Part shown: positions 21,978 through 32,003 of the stretch, in pieces
Layout of the letters: every line of letters begins with the position of its first letter
How positions within the stretch are numbered: position 1 is the first letter of the stretch
From: Candidatus Omnitrophota bacterium
GTDB taxonomy: Bacteria; Hinthialibacterota; Hinthialibacteria; Hinthialibacterales; Hinthialibacteraceae
NCBI GenBank assembly: GCA_016934335.1
Contig: JAFGTC010000037.1
Span: 1 to 64,000, forward strand
Length of the DNA stretch: 64,000 bases
Reading direction: 5' to 3'
Position numbers and translations under genes: made by a program
The notes under the pieces: generated by a model
Databases searched by the model: none
Told to the model about the DNA's origin: nothing
The model's input: the letters and a program-made list of their open reading frames with translations, nothing else

Positions 21978-23924
21978 GTGAAATCCATGATCAATATTAT
22001 TAATGGAAAGCTGCAATTCGGTGAACGTATCATTTTCACCGATGTCTCTTGGCGAATCGAAATTGGCAGGCGCGTCGGTCTGGTCGGTCCAAATGGGGCC
22101 GGAAAAACCACGCTCCTTCGCGTACTCCATAGAGAAAAATCGCTCGATGAAGGAACGGTCGAGATTTCTAATCGTCTCCGCATCGGCTATCTCCCTCAGG
22201 ATTGCCCCGAACTGCCCGAACAGTTGGTCCGGGAAGTTCTCTGGCAAGCCTTTGAACCGCTGAACCGATTGGAACAGGTGATGAACGCCCTCCTGGAAAC
22301 GATTCAGAATACTCCCCATGATGATCCTCAATATAATAAACTTCTTCATCGGTACAGCGAGATGCAGGAGCGATTTCAAGAAGAAGGGGGGTATCAGCGC
22401 GAATCGAACGCTTTCAAGGTCTTGCTGGGTTTGGGCTTCCGGCATGAAGATTGGGAGAGGCCGGTCGCCGAATTCAGCGGAGGCTGGCGCATGCGCATTC
22501 TTCTCGCCAATCTGCTGCTGCAGGATCCCGATATTCTCCTCCTTGACGAGCCGACCAACCATCTCGATCCTCCCTCCCTTGCCTGGTTCGAGGAATACCT
22601 TCTCGGGAGTCAATCCGGAATCGTCATCATCAGCCATGATCGCTATTTCCTGAATCGAGTCGTCAGCGAAATCGCTGAAATCGATCAGGGTCGCTTCCGT
22701 CTTTATCGAGGAAATTACTCGGAGTACAAACGCCAAAGAGAGGCTTTGCGAGAGCAATTGCTGGCCCAGCAGCGCAGCCAGGAAAAAGAAATCGCTCATC
22801 TGCAATCGTATGTCGACCGTTTCCGGGCGAGAAAAGATAAGGCCGCGCAAGCGCAGTCTCGCTTAAAACGTTTGGAAAAAATCGATCGCATCGAGATTCA
22901 AGGCGAAGGGCCGACCGTCTCTATTCCCATGCCCGAAACCCCGCGCAGCGGGAAAGAGGTCTTGATTCTGGAAAATGTCGGCCATTGCTACGGTGAAGTT
23001 CGGGCTTTGAAGCCTTTCAGCGCCGCTGTATATCGGGGGGATCGTGTGGCCGTGTGGGGAGCCAATGGCGCCGGTAAAAGCACCTTGCTGTCTTTGATGG
23101 CGCAAGTCATGAAGCCCAGTGAAGGCAGCGTGAAATGGGGATACAACACTCATGTAGCGTATTTTTCCCAGCATCAGGCGGAGTTGCAGGCGTCCAGCCA
23201 ATCGGTTCTCGATGAATTATCCTCCGTGGCGCCCGCCGAAATGCAATCCTGTCTTCGCGACGTATTGGCGCCGTTTCTCTTCCGGGGCGATGACGTCTTC
23301 AAGCCTGTTTCAGTGCTCAGCGGAGGAGAAAAAAGCCGATTGGCCCTCGCAAAACTTTTGATCCGGCCGGTCAACGTGCTCATTATGGACGAGCCGCTCA
23401 ACCATCTCGACATCGATACAGTCGAAACCTTGGAGGAAACGCTGCGCAAATTCAGCGGCACTCTGATTTTCGTGTCGCATGATCGCTATTTCGCCGACCG
23501 TCTGGCGACTCACGTTTGGGAGATGGATGCCGGCGCCGTCGAGTGCTTTCCCGGGACTTTTCAACAGTTCGATTACGCCAAGCAGCAGCGGGCGCTGGAG
23601 CAGGATGCGCAATCCCAGGAAAAAGAAACAATCGTGCTGGATCGAGATGTAAAGAAGGAGCAGAAGCGGCGTGAAGCCGAAGAGCGCAACCGGCTTCATG
23701 CGCTGCGACGCGAAAAAGAAAAACGAATTCAATCCGTAGAGAGCCAAATTCATGAAGTGGAGGCGGAAATCGACATGATTGAAGAGAAGATGGCGTCCGG
23801 CGAGCTCATTCGCAAGCCGTCTGAAATGTCCAAATTCAGCAAGCGCTACAAATCCCTCTTAAAAATAAAAGAAAAACTGTACGCGCAATGGGAAAAAGAA
23901 GTCGAAAAATTGGACGTAACTTGA
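21978..23924 (+). CDS. ABC-F family ATP-binding protein (Uup/YheS-like)
   Basis: Two Walker A motifs (GPNGAGKTTLL, GANGAGKSTLL), two signature motifs (FSGGWRMRI, LSGGEKSRLAL), DEPTNHLD/DEPLNHLD, inter-domain linker, C-terminal coiled coil. Confidence 0.92.
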   Translation: MKSMINIINGKLQFGERIIFTDVSWRIEIGRRVGLVGPNGAGKTTLLRVLHREKSLDEGTVEISNRLRIGYLPQDCPELPEQLVREVLWQAFEPLNRLEQVMNALLETIQNTPHDDPQYNKLLHRYSEMQERFQEEGGYQRESNAFKVLLGLGFRHEDWERPVAEFSGGWRMRILLANLLLQDPDILLLDEPTNHLDPPSLAWFEEYLLGSQSGIVIISHDRYFLNRVVSEIAEIDQGRFRLYRGNYSEYKRQREALREQLLAQQRSQEKEIAHLQSYVDRFRARKDKAAQAQSRLKRLEKIDRIEIQGEGPTVSIPMPETPRSGKEVLILENVGHCYGEVRALKPFSAAVYRGDRVAVWGANGAGKSTLLSLMAQVMKPSEGSVKWGYNTHVAYFSQHQAELQASSQSVLDELSSVAPAEMQSCLRDVLAPFLFRGDDVFKPVSVLSGGEKSRLALAKLLIRPVNVLIMDEPLNHLDIDTVETLEETLRKFSGTLIFVSHDRYFADRLATHVWEMDAGAVECFPGTFQQFDYAKQQRALEQDAQSQEKETIVLDRDVKKEQKRREAEERNRLHALRREKEKRIQSVESQIHEVEAEIDMIEEKMASGELIRKPSEMSKFSKRYKSLLKIKEKLYAQWEKEVEKLDVT

Positions 23925-23928
23925 TCCT

Positions 23929-25155
23929 TTATAAAATAGTATTGGCCTGATCCCAGATGATTCGCGCTAACAGGGTATCGCCTTTCCACTCGTCTTCAGG
24001 CAGGGTTTCTCCGACCGTCACCCATGTTTCGTAGGGAGTAACGTTGGTTGTATGAAAATTTCCCATTCGCGCGACATGCTGAGCGTTGTTGACTCCGTCG
24101 CCGACCAGAGGCAGAACGATTTGTTCGGATTCTCGGATTAACTGCAAGGTTTGTGGATTGACCTGTGCGATGTAAAGCGGCGATCGCCAGCGAAACACGT
24201 TGATATTCTGCTCGTCTTTGCGCGTGTAAACCAGGAATAAGCCATGGCTGTGACTAATCCAATGCTGCTGCGTCGTTGACATTGAAAGCGGTTCGCCTGT
24301 ATCCCAACTCCACGGTTGAGGATCTTGCCAATGCATGCCGTCGTCTGAAACGCTCACATAGCCATGATCGTCTTCTGCTCGGATGGTCATGAAATAGCGA
24401 TCTTGAAAATGAACGACAGACGGCTCCAAGAGGCCTCGTTTGATAGGCAGGCGCATTTCTTCACTGCTTTGTTTTATGGTTATCACATCCCCGTCAAAAG
24501 AAGCAAGGACGGCGCCCACGGCGCGGTCGGTCCGATCGTTCGGCGCGAAAGAGAAGGGAATCAAAAGATCTCCATTCTCCAGAACAAGCCGTTGTCCGCA
24601 GCCGCATGTGTACATCGCCGTCGCGCGAGGATCGCTCCAGTCGATTTTTTTTCGATGAGACCATTCTTGCTTCCGGGGATCGTAAATCGAATAAACCGGG
24701 AAGCGCTGTTTGTCGGGGCGAGTCAGTTTCCCGTCTTTATAATAAACATTATGGCCGATCGCTAGCACTACGCCCGTTTTTTCATGGTATTGAGGCACGA
24801 CGTCGCAGACTCCTTCTTCCAAACCGCCGTCGATCGGATGACGAGCGAAGGCGTGGATGGGCCGGGGCGGCGTCCATGTCCGCCCCAGGTCGCTTGTAAA
24901 GGAGACGTGAACCTGTCCAAACACATCCGAACCGGTAATGGATTGGCAAGTCATCAATACCAGCGGATTCGGATCGCGAGGAAGGATGCAGGCTCTCGGA
25001 TGAAACCAAGTGACTCCGTCTTTTCGACCATTCCAAATGATCTCGCGCTGGATCGAGCGGATCAAGTTTTTTTCTTTGGATTGGGCATGTCGAATAATCA
25101 TTCCCCCGCATACGCTTGTTAAAAGAAACTGTCTGCGATGAATTCGATTCTTCAT
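23929..25155 (-). CDS. Sialidase/BNR-repeat family protein with Tat leader (HRRQFLL)
   Basis: Asp-box SFTSDLGRTWTPP and SVSDDGMHWQDPQ. Confidence 0.72.
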   Translation of the reverse strand: MKNRIHRRQFLLTSVCGGMIIRHAQSKEKNLIRSIQREIIWNGRKDGVTWFHPRACILPRDPNPLVLMTCQSITGSDVFGQVHVSFTSDLGRTWTPPRPIHAFARHPIDGGLEEGVCDVVPQYHEKTGVVLAIGHNVYYKDGKLTRPDKQRFPVYSIYDPRKQEWSHRKKIDWSDPRATAMYTCGCGQRLVLENGDLLIPFSFAPNDRTDRAVGAVLASFDGDVITIKQSSEEMRLPIKRGLLEPSVVHFQDRYFMTIRAEDDHGYVSVSDDGMHWQDPQPWSWDTGEPLSMSTTQQHWISHSHGLFLVYTRKDEQNINVFRWRSPLYIAQVNPQTLQLIRESEQIVLPLVGDGVNNAQHVARMGNFHTTNVTPYETWVTVGETLPEDEWKGDTLLARIIWDQANTIL

Positions 25156-26840
25156 GACGACTCATGCCTTTCTTCAGTGGAATCTTTCGGGCAAAACAGC
25201 ATTAACAAAAACGGCGCGATGTAAAATCCGACGTACGTTCCTCCCCCATGGGATAATACAAGCTGCGTTCCAATTAACACGGATGCGGTTAGAGCGGTCA
25301 ATGCGCGTCGGTTTCGCGGATAGGGCATCCATACCAGGCTGACGCAAAATACAAGATAGAGACAGTTCGCCAAAGGCTTCCCCCAATAAGCAATGTTCGA
25401 ATATTGCCCCCAAAAACTAAATTGGCTGCGACCATATCCCTCGCTAAACTGCTGTTGATATATCGTATCATTAAAGAACGCTCGAAGAGAAGAATAATGA
25501 TCAAGGTCGCAATTGGCGTTTGTCATGCCGATTATCATAAACAGGCAAACGACGCCGATGCATGCAAACATGATGGAAAATTTCCATGTCTGCTTCCAAC
25601 TTTGCGTGCGGACAAACCACCCCATCCATAAGGGAAACAAGAAGACCGGGTAATATAACAATCCACACCCGAGCCCTAACAATATACCCGCTATAACCGG
25701 ATTTCCCGCGAAGATCAGCGAATACAAAACAAATGGAATTCCTACCATATGACTGGTCTGCTGCAAGCCAAATGCTCCTCCCATTCCTAAAATATAGGGA
25801 TTCAATACATACGCGATCGCTAACAGCCGGCCGGTTTGTGGATTCACGAATCGCTTCCCGAATTGATACATGCCAAACACGGTTAAAAAATCAAAAAGCA
25901 AAACGATGGTTTGAGCGCCTCGCATTTCAAATTGGGGATATTCTCCCATCGCCACTGTTCTGCGCATTACATCAATTTCAACATTGGGCGGGAAAATCCA
26001 GTTTGCGGGAATATGCAGCGCATACATCAACGGGCCATAAACGCAATTTTCCCCAAATTCGGTTCCATAGGGTAATTGCCCGCTTTTTTGTAAATACTGG
26101 GCGCCGATTACCGACCAAACGCCGCTGTCGTCGATGCCGCTTTCGTAGGTTTTCTGTATGTGGAAAATCATCGCAAGCGCAAGAACAAACCAGGTGATTC
26201 GCCGCGAGGGTATGTTATTGGATTCATGCTCCTTATTGGGAAGCCAAATTTGAATCACACTATAGCCAAAATAAACCAGCGTGATGAGAAAAATTCCGCC
26301 GTAGGCCGTTTTGGGGTGCAGCCAGATCACATTGAAAAACGGACAGAGAGAAAACAAGAGTAAGATGTCTAAATTACGGCGGGAAATCATTTTTGAGAAA
26401 TCGCCCCAAAATAAAACGAAAATCAAAAACGTTATCCATGCCAAAGTCGGCCCCTCGATTCGAGGGCGAAAATTCCAGAAAAAACGATAGAGGCTTAGCG
26501 GGGCTTGTTCCTGCTTCTCGTCGTTGTCGACGTCAGGGGGATGAAAAGCGAATTCGATTACTTTTTTCTGTTCTGGTGATACAACCGCTATACCCATTTC
26601 GCCCCAATCGCCGAGGTGAATTTCAAAGATCCATAATTTATGCTCTTCTGAGTAATTCGGTCTTAAGCGCGCTTCAGGAAAATCGCTCAGAACGTCTTGA
26701 ACGCGGGGATCCTCTTCAGCGGTCTCCAGTGCTTCCACTTCGGGCATCGGTATATCCTGAGCGCTTCCTATAGGAACGAGAAGAATTGAGATTACAAATA
26801 TGTTTTTGACAAAGGGAATCATGATTTTGGATTGATGCAA
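25152..26840 (-). CDS. Polytopic membrane protein, glycosyltransferase-like
   Basis: 562 aa with many hydrophobic segments; overlaps the downstream sialidase gene by 4 bp (ATGA). Confidence 0.5.
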   Translation of the reverse strand: MHQSKIMIPFVKNIFVISILLVPIGSAQDIPMPEVEALETAEEDPRVQDVLSDFPEARLRPNYSEEHKLWIFEIHLGDWGEMGIAVVSPEQKKVIEFAFHPPDVDNDEKQEQAPLSLYRFFWNFRPRIEGPTLAWITFLIFVLFWGDFSKMISRRNLDILLLFSLCPFFNVIWLHPKTAYGGIFLITLVYFGYSVIQIWLPNKEHESNNIPSRRITWFVLALAMIFHIQKTYESGIDDSGVWSVIGAQYLQKSGQLPYGTEFGENCVYGPLMYALHIPANWIFPPNVEIDVMRRTVAMGEYPQFEMRGAQTIVLLFDFLTVFGMYQFGKRFVNPQTGRLLAIAYVLNPYILGMGGAFGLQQTSHMVGIPFVLYSLIFAGNPVIAGILLGLGCGLLYYPVFLFPLWMGWFVRTQSWKQTWKFSIMFACIGVVCLFMIIGMTNANCDLDHYSSLRAFFNDTIYQQQFSEGYGRSQFSFWGQYSNIAYWGKPLANCLYLVFCVSLVWMPYPRNRRALTALTASVLIGTQLVLSHGGGTYVGFYIAPFLLMLFCPKDSTEERHESS

Positions 26841-26965
26841 ATTTAAATTTTCAGGAAATTATTCTTCGTCCATATTGCTTCAAACAGGGATTTCATGCAA
26901 AGATAATCCATAGAAGTCGATGTCTTTCATGAGATATCGTATCATATCGAGCAAGGAGAGTAACC

Positions 26966-27910
26966 ATGTCGCAACCATCTTTTATTCCAAGACGAACCTT
27001 TCTCGCCGGCGCGGCTGTTGCGGGGCTGGCTCTTCCAGCGGTTGCGTCTTCTTCAATAAAATCGTCGAAGCCTTCGTTGATTTGTTTCAGCAAACACCTT
27101 CAGTTTTCTCGCGATTATAACGAATTGGCTGATTTACTGGCCGATCTGGGCTATGACGGAGCGGATCTGACCGTGCGGCGCGGCGGGCATGTCTTGCCCG
27201 AAAACGTAGAGCGGGATTTACCCAAGGCGGTCGATGCCATTCGAAAAGTGGGATTGGACGTCCAGATGATTACTTCGGATATATCCGATCCCGACGATCC
27301 CAAAACGGAGCGGGTTCTGAAAACGGCTTCCGCGCTGGGCATCCCCTATTATCGCATTGGTACGTGGCAATATGAAAAGAATCGTCCGATTATGGAGCAG
27401 CTCGATGAATACAAACCTCGCTTAAAAAAATTGGCGGCCATGAATGAGGAGTACAAGATTCGCGCCGGCTATCACAATCATTCCGGTCAGAATTATATCG
27501 GCGGATCAATGTGGGATTTATATGAAATCTACAAGGAGGTCGATCCCCAATGGGTGGGCTACAACTATGACGCCGCTCACGCCATCGCCGAGGGAAGCGC
27601 CGGATCGTGGGAGACGACCTATCAGTTGATCCAGGATCGCATATTCGGCGTCGCCGTGAAAGACTGCGCGTGGATGCGCGATCCCCAAAAAGGCTGGCGG
27701 CGAACTTATCCTCCCGTCGGCGAGGGCATGGTCAATTGGCCTTATGTACTTCAACTATTGAAAAAGACCAATTTCACCGGTCCCTTCTCCATGCATTTTG
27801 AGTATGACATTCCCGGAGAGGGAGCTGAAAAGCGCAAAAATGAACTTCAGTGCATCCGCCGCGATTTCAACCAATTCCAAACGTGGCTTCGCGAAGCGGG
27901 AATGCGTTGA
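26966..27910 (+). CDS. Sugar phosphate isomerase/epimerase (xylose isomerase-like TIM barrel), Tat leader (PRRTFLA)
   Basis: ADLLADLGYDGADLTVRRGGHVLPENV, GYHNHSG, GYNYDAAHA, KDCAW, PVGEGMVNWP. Confidence 0.85.
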   Translation: MSQPSFIPRRTFLAGAAVAGLALPAVASSSIKSSKPSLICFSKHLQFSRDYNELADLLADLGYDGADLTVRRGGHVLPENVERDLPKAVDAIRKVGLDVQMITSDISDPDDPKTERVLKTASALGIPYYRIGTWQYEKNRPIMEQLDEYKPRLKKLAAMNEEYKIRAGYHNHSGQNYIGGSMWDLYEIYKEVDPQWVGYNYDAAHAIAEGSAGSWETTYQLIQDRIFGVAVKDCAWMRDPQKGWRRTYPPVGEGMVNWPYVLQLLKKTNFTGPFSMHFEYDIPGEGAEKRKNELQCIRRDFNQFQTWLREAGMR

Positions 27911-27936
27911 AATCATCGAAAGGATTGTTCAAAACA

Positions 27937-29280
27937 ATGAATGCGTTTCCCATGAAATGGAATAGTCTGCTCATATACTCGTTTCTTCTGACTGGCATCT
28001 TCACCACCGCAAGCGCTCAAGATGCTTCCTTATTATTCGATGTCAACGACGCCTCCGCTCCAGTTATCCAACCATGGAAAGTTATTCCTCTCGACCAGGA
28101 TTATGGCGGGCTTTGGGCGGTCGCCGGCGATGTAGATAATGACGGGCAGCCCGAAATCGTCAGTTCTGAAAATTATAACGAAAATGACGTCCATTACACA
28201 ACGACCGCCGTCGCCCAAAAACTTGACGGATCCATACTTTGGAAATGGGGCGATCCGGATGTTGGGCGCAAAATTTGGCATCATGACGTCGCCTGCCAGA
28301 TTCACGATTGGGATGGAGATGGAAACCGGGAAGTTGTTTTATTGACAAAAAAACATCTTGTCGAACTCGACGGTGCGACCGGTCAAGAAAAGCGCCGTTT
28401 TCCGATTCCGGAAGGCGCCAGCGATTGTCTTGTGTTCTGTGATTTATCCGGCAAAGGTCGAGCGACGGATGTGCTGGTTAAAAATCGCTATCGTCAAATC
28501 TGGGCGTTTAACCATGCGGGCGATCTGCTATGGACGGTGAAAGATCCCGGCGGCTTCCGAACATCTCACCAGCCGCGTCCGGTCGATCTGGACGGCGACG
28601 GCCGCGACGAAATCATGGCGGGCTATGCCATGCTTAATTCTGATGGCAGCGTTCGTTGGGTTTTCCAATCTCAATCCGTCGATCAGAGCCGAGGGCATCT
28701 GGATTGCATGCGGGTTGTACGCGAAGGACGCAATCCGGACGAATTCCGATTGGCGCTTACTTGCTGCGGCGCTAATAATATCGCCATGGTGGACGGCAAT
28801 GGCAAGGTCCTATGGGAAAAATCCGGCTATCATTTTGAATCGATCAACGTGGGATATGTGATTCCCGGTGAGCAAGAAACGCAAATTCTTGTCGATATCG
28901 ATCATAAGCCCCTGGGAGAAAGTCCATTATGGCTTCTTGACGCCAGCGGCGTTCACCTCGGCCGAATTGTCTCCGATTACTGCCGCCATCATAAACTGCT
29001 TGATTGGACCGGCGATGGATTTGACGAGATTTTTGTAGCTCACAACCGAGCCGTCTACGATGGCCGCGGTCGGCGCATCGCTTCATTGGCCAAACCGCAA
29101 AGATCGTCTTCAGCCGAAAAAGGCGAAGACAGTTTATTGCTAGGCGATATGACCGGCGACGGCGTTCAGGACGTCTTGCTCATTACGCCGGAATCGGTAA
29201 GCATCTTCAAAAATGAACATGGTAAGAAACCGAATAGCCCGGCGCCCTTGGGAACCGGACTGAATGTTACTTTATATTGA
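27937..29280 (+). CDS. Secreted FG-GAP/VCBS-like repeat protein
   Basis: ORF 27850..29280; start 27937 with signal peptide. DVDNDGQPEIVSS, DWDGDGNREVVLL, DLDGDGRDEIMAG, DWTGDGFDEIFVAH. Confidence 0.75.
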   Translation: MNAFPMKWNSLLIYSFLLTGIFTTASAQDASLLFDVNDASAPVIQPWKVIPLDQDYGGLWAVAGDVDNDGQPEIVSSENYNENDVHYTTTAVAQKLDGSILWKWGDPDVGRKIWHHDVACQIHDWDGDGNREVVLLTKKHLVELDGATGQEKRRFPIPEGASDCLVFCDLSGKGRATDVLVKNRYRQIWAFNHAGDLLWTVKDPGGFRTSHQPRPVDLDGDGRDEIMAGYAMLNSDGSVRWVFQSQSVDQSRGHLDCMRVVREGRNPDEFRLALTCCGANNIAMVDGNGKVLWEKSGYHFESINVGYVIPGEQETQILVDIDHKPLGESPLWLLDASGVHLGRIVSDYCRHHKLLDWTGDGFDEIFVAHNRAVYDGRGRRIASLAKPQRSSSAEKGEDSLLLGDMTGDGVQDVLLITPESVSIFKNEHGKKPNSPAPLGTGLNVTLY

Positions 29281-29330
29281 ATCGCATAATGGAAATATAT
29301 CTCGATTCAAATCGGCGACGGCGTGATATT

Positions 29331-29738
29331 ATGAAAAAAGAAACCATAACTCTTCAAACAAGTTCAAGAACCGATTTTCTCCCTATTACCAAAAAAGTGC
29401 AGGCCGCTTTGTCCAAAATGAACGCAGGCGACGGCGTTTGCACCTTATATGTTCCTCACACGACGGCTGGGATATTCGTTAATGAAGGATACGATCCCGA
29501 TGTTATGCGAGATGTGGAATATGCTCTCGAAAAAGCCGTTCCCTGGCGCGCGGGCTACGCCCACAGCGAAGGCAACGCGGCGGCGCACATCAAGGCGATT
29601 TTGACCGGCAACAGCCAACAGGTTCTGGTAGAAAAAGGGAAGATTCTCCTTGGCCGCTGGGAGGAAATCTTCTTCGCGGAATTTGATGGGCCGCGCTCGC
29701 GAAGTTTGATTATAACATGCTCCGAATCATCTTCTTAA
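29331..29738 (+). CDS. YjbQ/UPF0047 family protein
   Basis: CTLYVPHTTAGIFVNEGYDPDV, HSEGNAAAHIKAILTG, LGRWEEIFFAEFDGPRSR. Confidence 0.9.
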   Translation: MKKETITLQTSSRTDFLPITKKVQAALSKMNAGDGVCTLYVPHTTAGIFVNEGYDPDVMRDVEYALEKAVPWRAGYAHSEGNAAAHIKAILTGNSQQVLVEKGKILLGRWEEIFFAEFDGPRSRSLIITCSESSS

Positions 29739-29869
29739 ACGCCAATCAATAAAATAGCATTGAAAAAAATCTCACTCTGGATATTCGTCTCAATCAAGTT
29801 TGATGCTATTATCCATTTCCCCTTTCTTGGAAAGAACATTCCTATTTATTTTCTGGTTGAGGAACATCC

Positions 29870-31879
29870 GTGGGCTTCAAGAATTTATTAAATCCCCAGC
29901 AATATGAAGCGGTTACGCATGGCGATGGCCCCCTGTTAGTACTGGCCGGCGCCGGCAGCGGGAAAACGAGAGTCATCGCCTATCGCATCGCTTATTTGAT
30001 CAAAAAACGCAAAATAGCGCCGTCGCAGATTCTTGGCGTGACCTTTACCAACAAAGCGGCGAACGAAATGCGCGAGCGCATCGCCAAATTAGTGGGCAAA
30101 CAGGCGGCGGAATTAACGCTGGGAACTTTCCATTCTCTGGGATTGAAGATCCTGCGCGAGCACGGTAAACATATCGGCTATCGCAGTAATTTTACGATTT
30201 ACAACGAGGGCGATCAGCTTTCTTTGGTGCGCACCCTGATTCGCGAACATCCCCAAAAACGAGAAAAATTCGATGCGGGCCTTTTGCTGTCTCGAATCAG
30301 CAGTTTCAAAAATAAATCGGTTGACGGCGCTTCCCGCTTCTCGGAATTCGGAGATAAATACGACCTGGTTTTCAGCGATGTTTTTCAAGGCTATCAGCAG
30401 CAGTTGCGCGCCTGTCAAGCGGTTGATTTCGATGATCTCATTCTTCTTCCCATCCGTATTCTAACCGACCATGCCGATATTCGCCGCGAATATCTGGAAC
30501 GATTTCAACATCTGCTCGTGGATGAATATCAGGATACCAATCACGGGCAATATTGTTTGATACGTCTGTTGGCGGGGAAAAAGCCCAACCTTTGCGTAGT
30601 CGGCGACGATGACCAGAGCATTTATGCCTGGCGCGGCGCCGAGGTTCGCAACATCCTCCAATTCTCCAAAGATTTTCCCAACGCCAAGGCGATCAAACTG
30701 GAACAGAATTATCGATCCACTCAAGTGATTCTCGACGCCGCTTATCACGTCATCAAAAACAATTCCAAGCGTCAGGAAAAGCGGCTTTGGACGGATCGCG
30801 GTCGCGGGCGAAACATAGATGCTTTTATTGCCCGCGATGAAAACGACGAAGCGAAAACCATCGCATGGCGAATCCAGGCCATCCAGGAAAACACTAAGGC
30901 GCCATGGGGCGATTTCGCCGTTCTTTATCGCAGCAATGTTCAATCGCGGGCGATCGAAAGCGCTTTGCGCATCGCCAAGATTCCGTATGAAGTCGTCGGC
31001 GGGTATGAATTTTTTGAACGGAAGGAGATTAAGGATATCGTCGCCTATCTGCGCGTCATCAATAATCCCCGCGACGATCTCAGCCTTCTACGCATCGTCA
31101 ATGTGCCGCGGCGCGGAATCGGCGGCAATACGATTGTCAAATTGACGGATGCGGCTCATGAGAAGGGATCGCCGGTCATTCAAGCGCTGCGCCAGGCGAA
31201 AAATGACGACGAGGTCTCCCGTCCGGCCATGAGCGGAATTCAAAGTTTCGTCCGTCTCATTGACGAATTGCATCAAGAAATTCCTCATCAACCCGTGCCG
31301 GATTTAGTACGAATGGTGATCGAACGCAGCGGTTACAGAGAGGAGTTGGAGCGCACGATCGATGACGCGGCAATCTCTGCGATCAAGGTTGAAATGGTCG
31401 AAGAAATCGCTTCCGCCGCCGCGGCCTTCGCCGAGTCTCAGCCCAAGGGGAATTTAATGGACTTTATTGACACGATATCCTTGGGCGATGAACCCAACCA
31501 GAATGGGAAAAATAAACGGCGCAAGGGCGAAGCTGTCTTACTGGCGACTCTTCACAGCTCCAAAGGATTGGAATTTCCCTATGTTTTTTTATGCGGGCTG
31601 GAAGAGAAAATTCTGCCTCACGCTCGCTCCTTAAAAGATAATACCGACGTCGATGAAGAACGCCGGCTTTGTTATGTCGGCATGACGCGCGCCCGGCGAC
31701 ACCTTACTTTAAGTTTTACTCAGGAGCGCGTTCAATTCGGGCGCAGGGCCAAAAGAATCCCGTCTCGCTTTCTTAAGGAGATCTCTCCGGATCTTCTCTG
31801 CAAGCAGTTCAGCCATAGCCCCTTCTTTTTTCATCGGCAAAAACTACCTGACGCCTCCGACTCGGCTGAGCAGGAATAA
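29870..31879 (+). CDS. UvrD/Rep/PcrA-like superfamily 1 DNA helicase
   Basis: GTG start. LNPQQYEAV Q-motif, AGAGSGKTRV Walker A, VDEYQDTN, GDDDQSIYAWRGA, QNYRST, LATLHSSKGLEFPYVFLCGLEE. Confidence 0.93.
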   Translation: MGFKNLLNPQQYEAVTHGDGPLLVLAGAGSGKTRVIAYRIAYLIKKRKIAPSQILGVTFTNKAANEMRERIAKLVGKQAAELTLGTFHSLGLKILREHGKHIGYRSNFTIYNEGDQLSLVRTLIREHPQKREKFDAGLLLSRISSFKNKSVDGASRFSEFGDKYDLVFSDVFQGYQQQLRACQAVDFDDLILLPIRILTDHADIRREYLERFQHLLVDEYQDTNHGQYCLIRLLAGKKPNLCVVGDDDQSIYAWRGAEVRNILQFSKDFPNAKAIKLEQNYRSTQVILDAAYHVIKNNSKRQEKRLWTDRGRGRNIDAFIARDENDEAKTIAWRIQAIQENTKAPWGDFAVLYRSNVQSRAIESALRIAKIPYEVVGGYEFFERKEIKDIVAYLRVINNPRDDLSLLRIVNVPRRGIGGNTIVKLTDAAHEKGSPVIQALRQAKNDDEVSRPAMSGIQSFVRLIDELHQEIPHQPVPDLVRMVIERSGYREELERTIDDAAISAIKVEMVEEIASAAAAFAESQPKGNLMDFIDTISLGDEPNQNGKNKRRKGEAVLLATLHSSKGLEFPYVFLCGLEEKILPHARSLKDNTDVDEERRLCYVGMTRARRHLTLSFTQERVQFGRRAKRIPSRFLKEISPDLLCKQFSHSPFFFHRQKLPDASDSAEQE

Positions 31880-32003
31880 GCCGCCCCGTTCTCACTTCCC
31901 TTGCGAAATCGCTTTGTTTTCCGCACTATAAAATAAAGACGATCAGACGAGGGATCTCTGAAAAACGGCGGAAATGCAATCTAAATATCGGGAGGATTGT
32001 TCC

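Noticed and set aside
21957-22850. 297-aa minus-strand ORF
   Set aside because: Antisense to the ABC-F gene, which has all expected motifs; treated as a coding-bias artefact.
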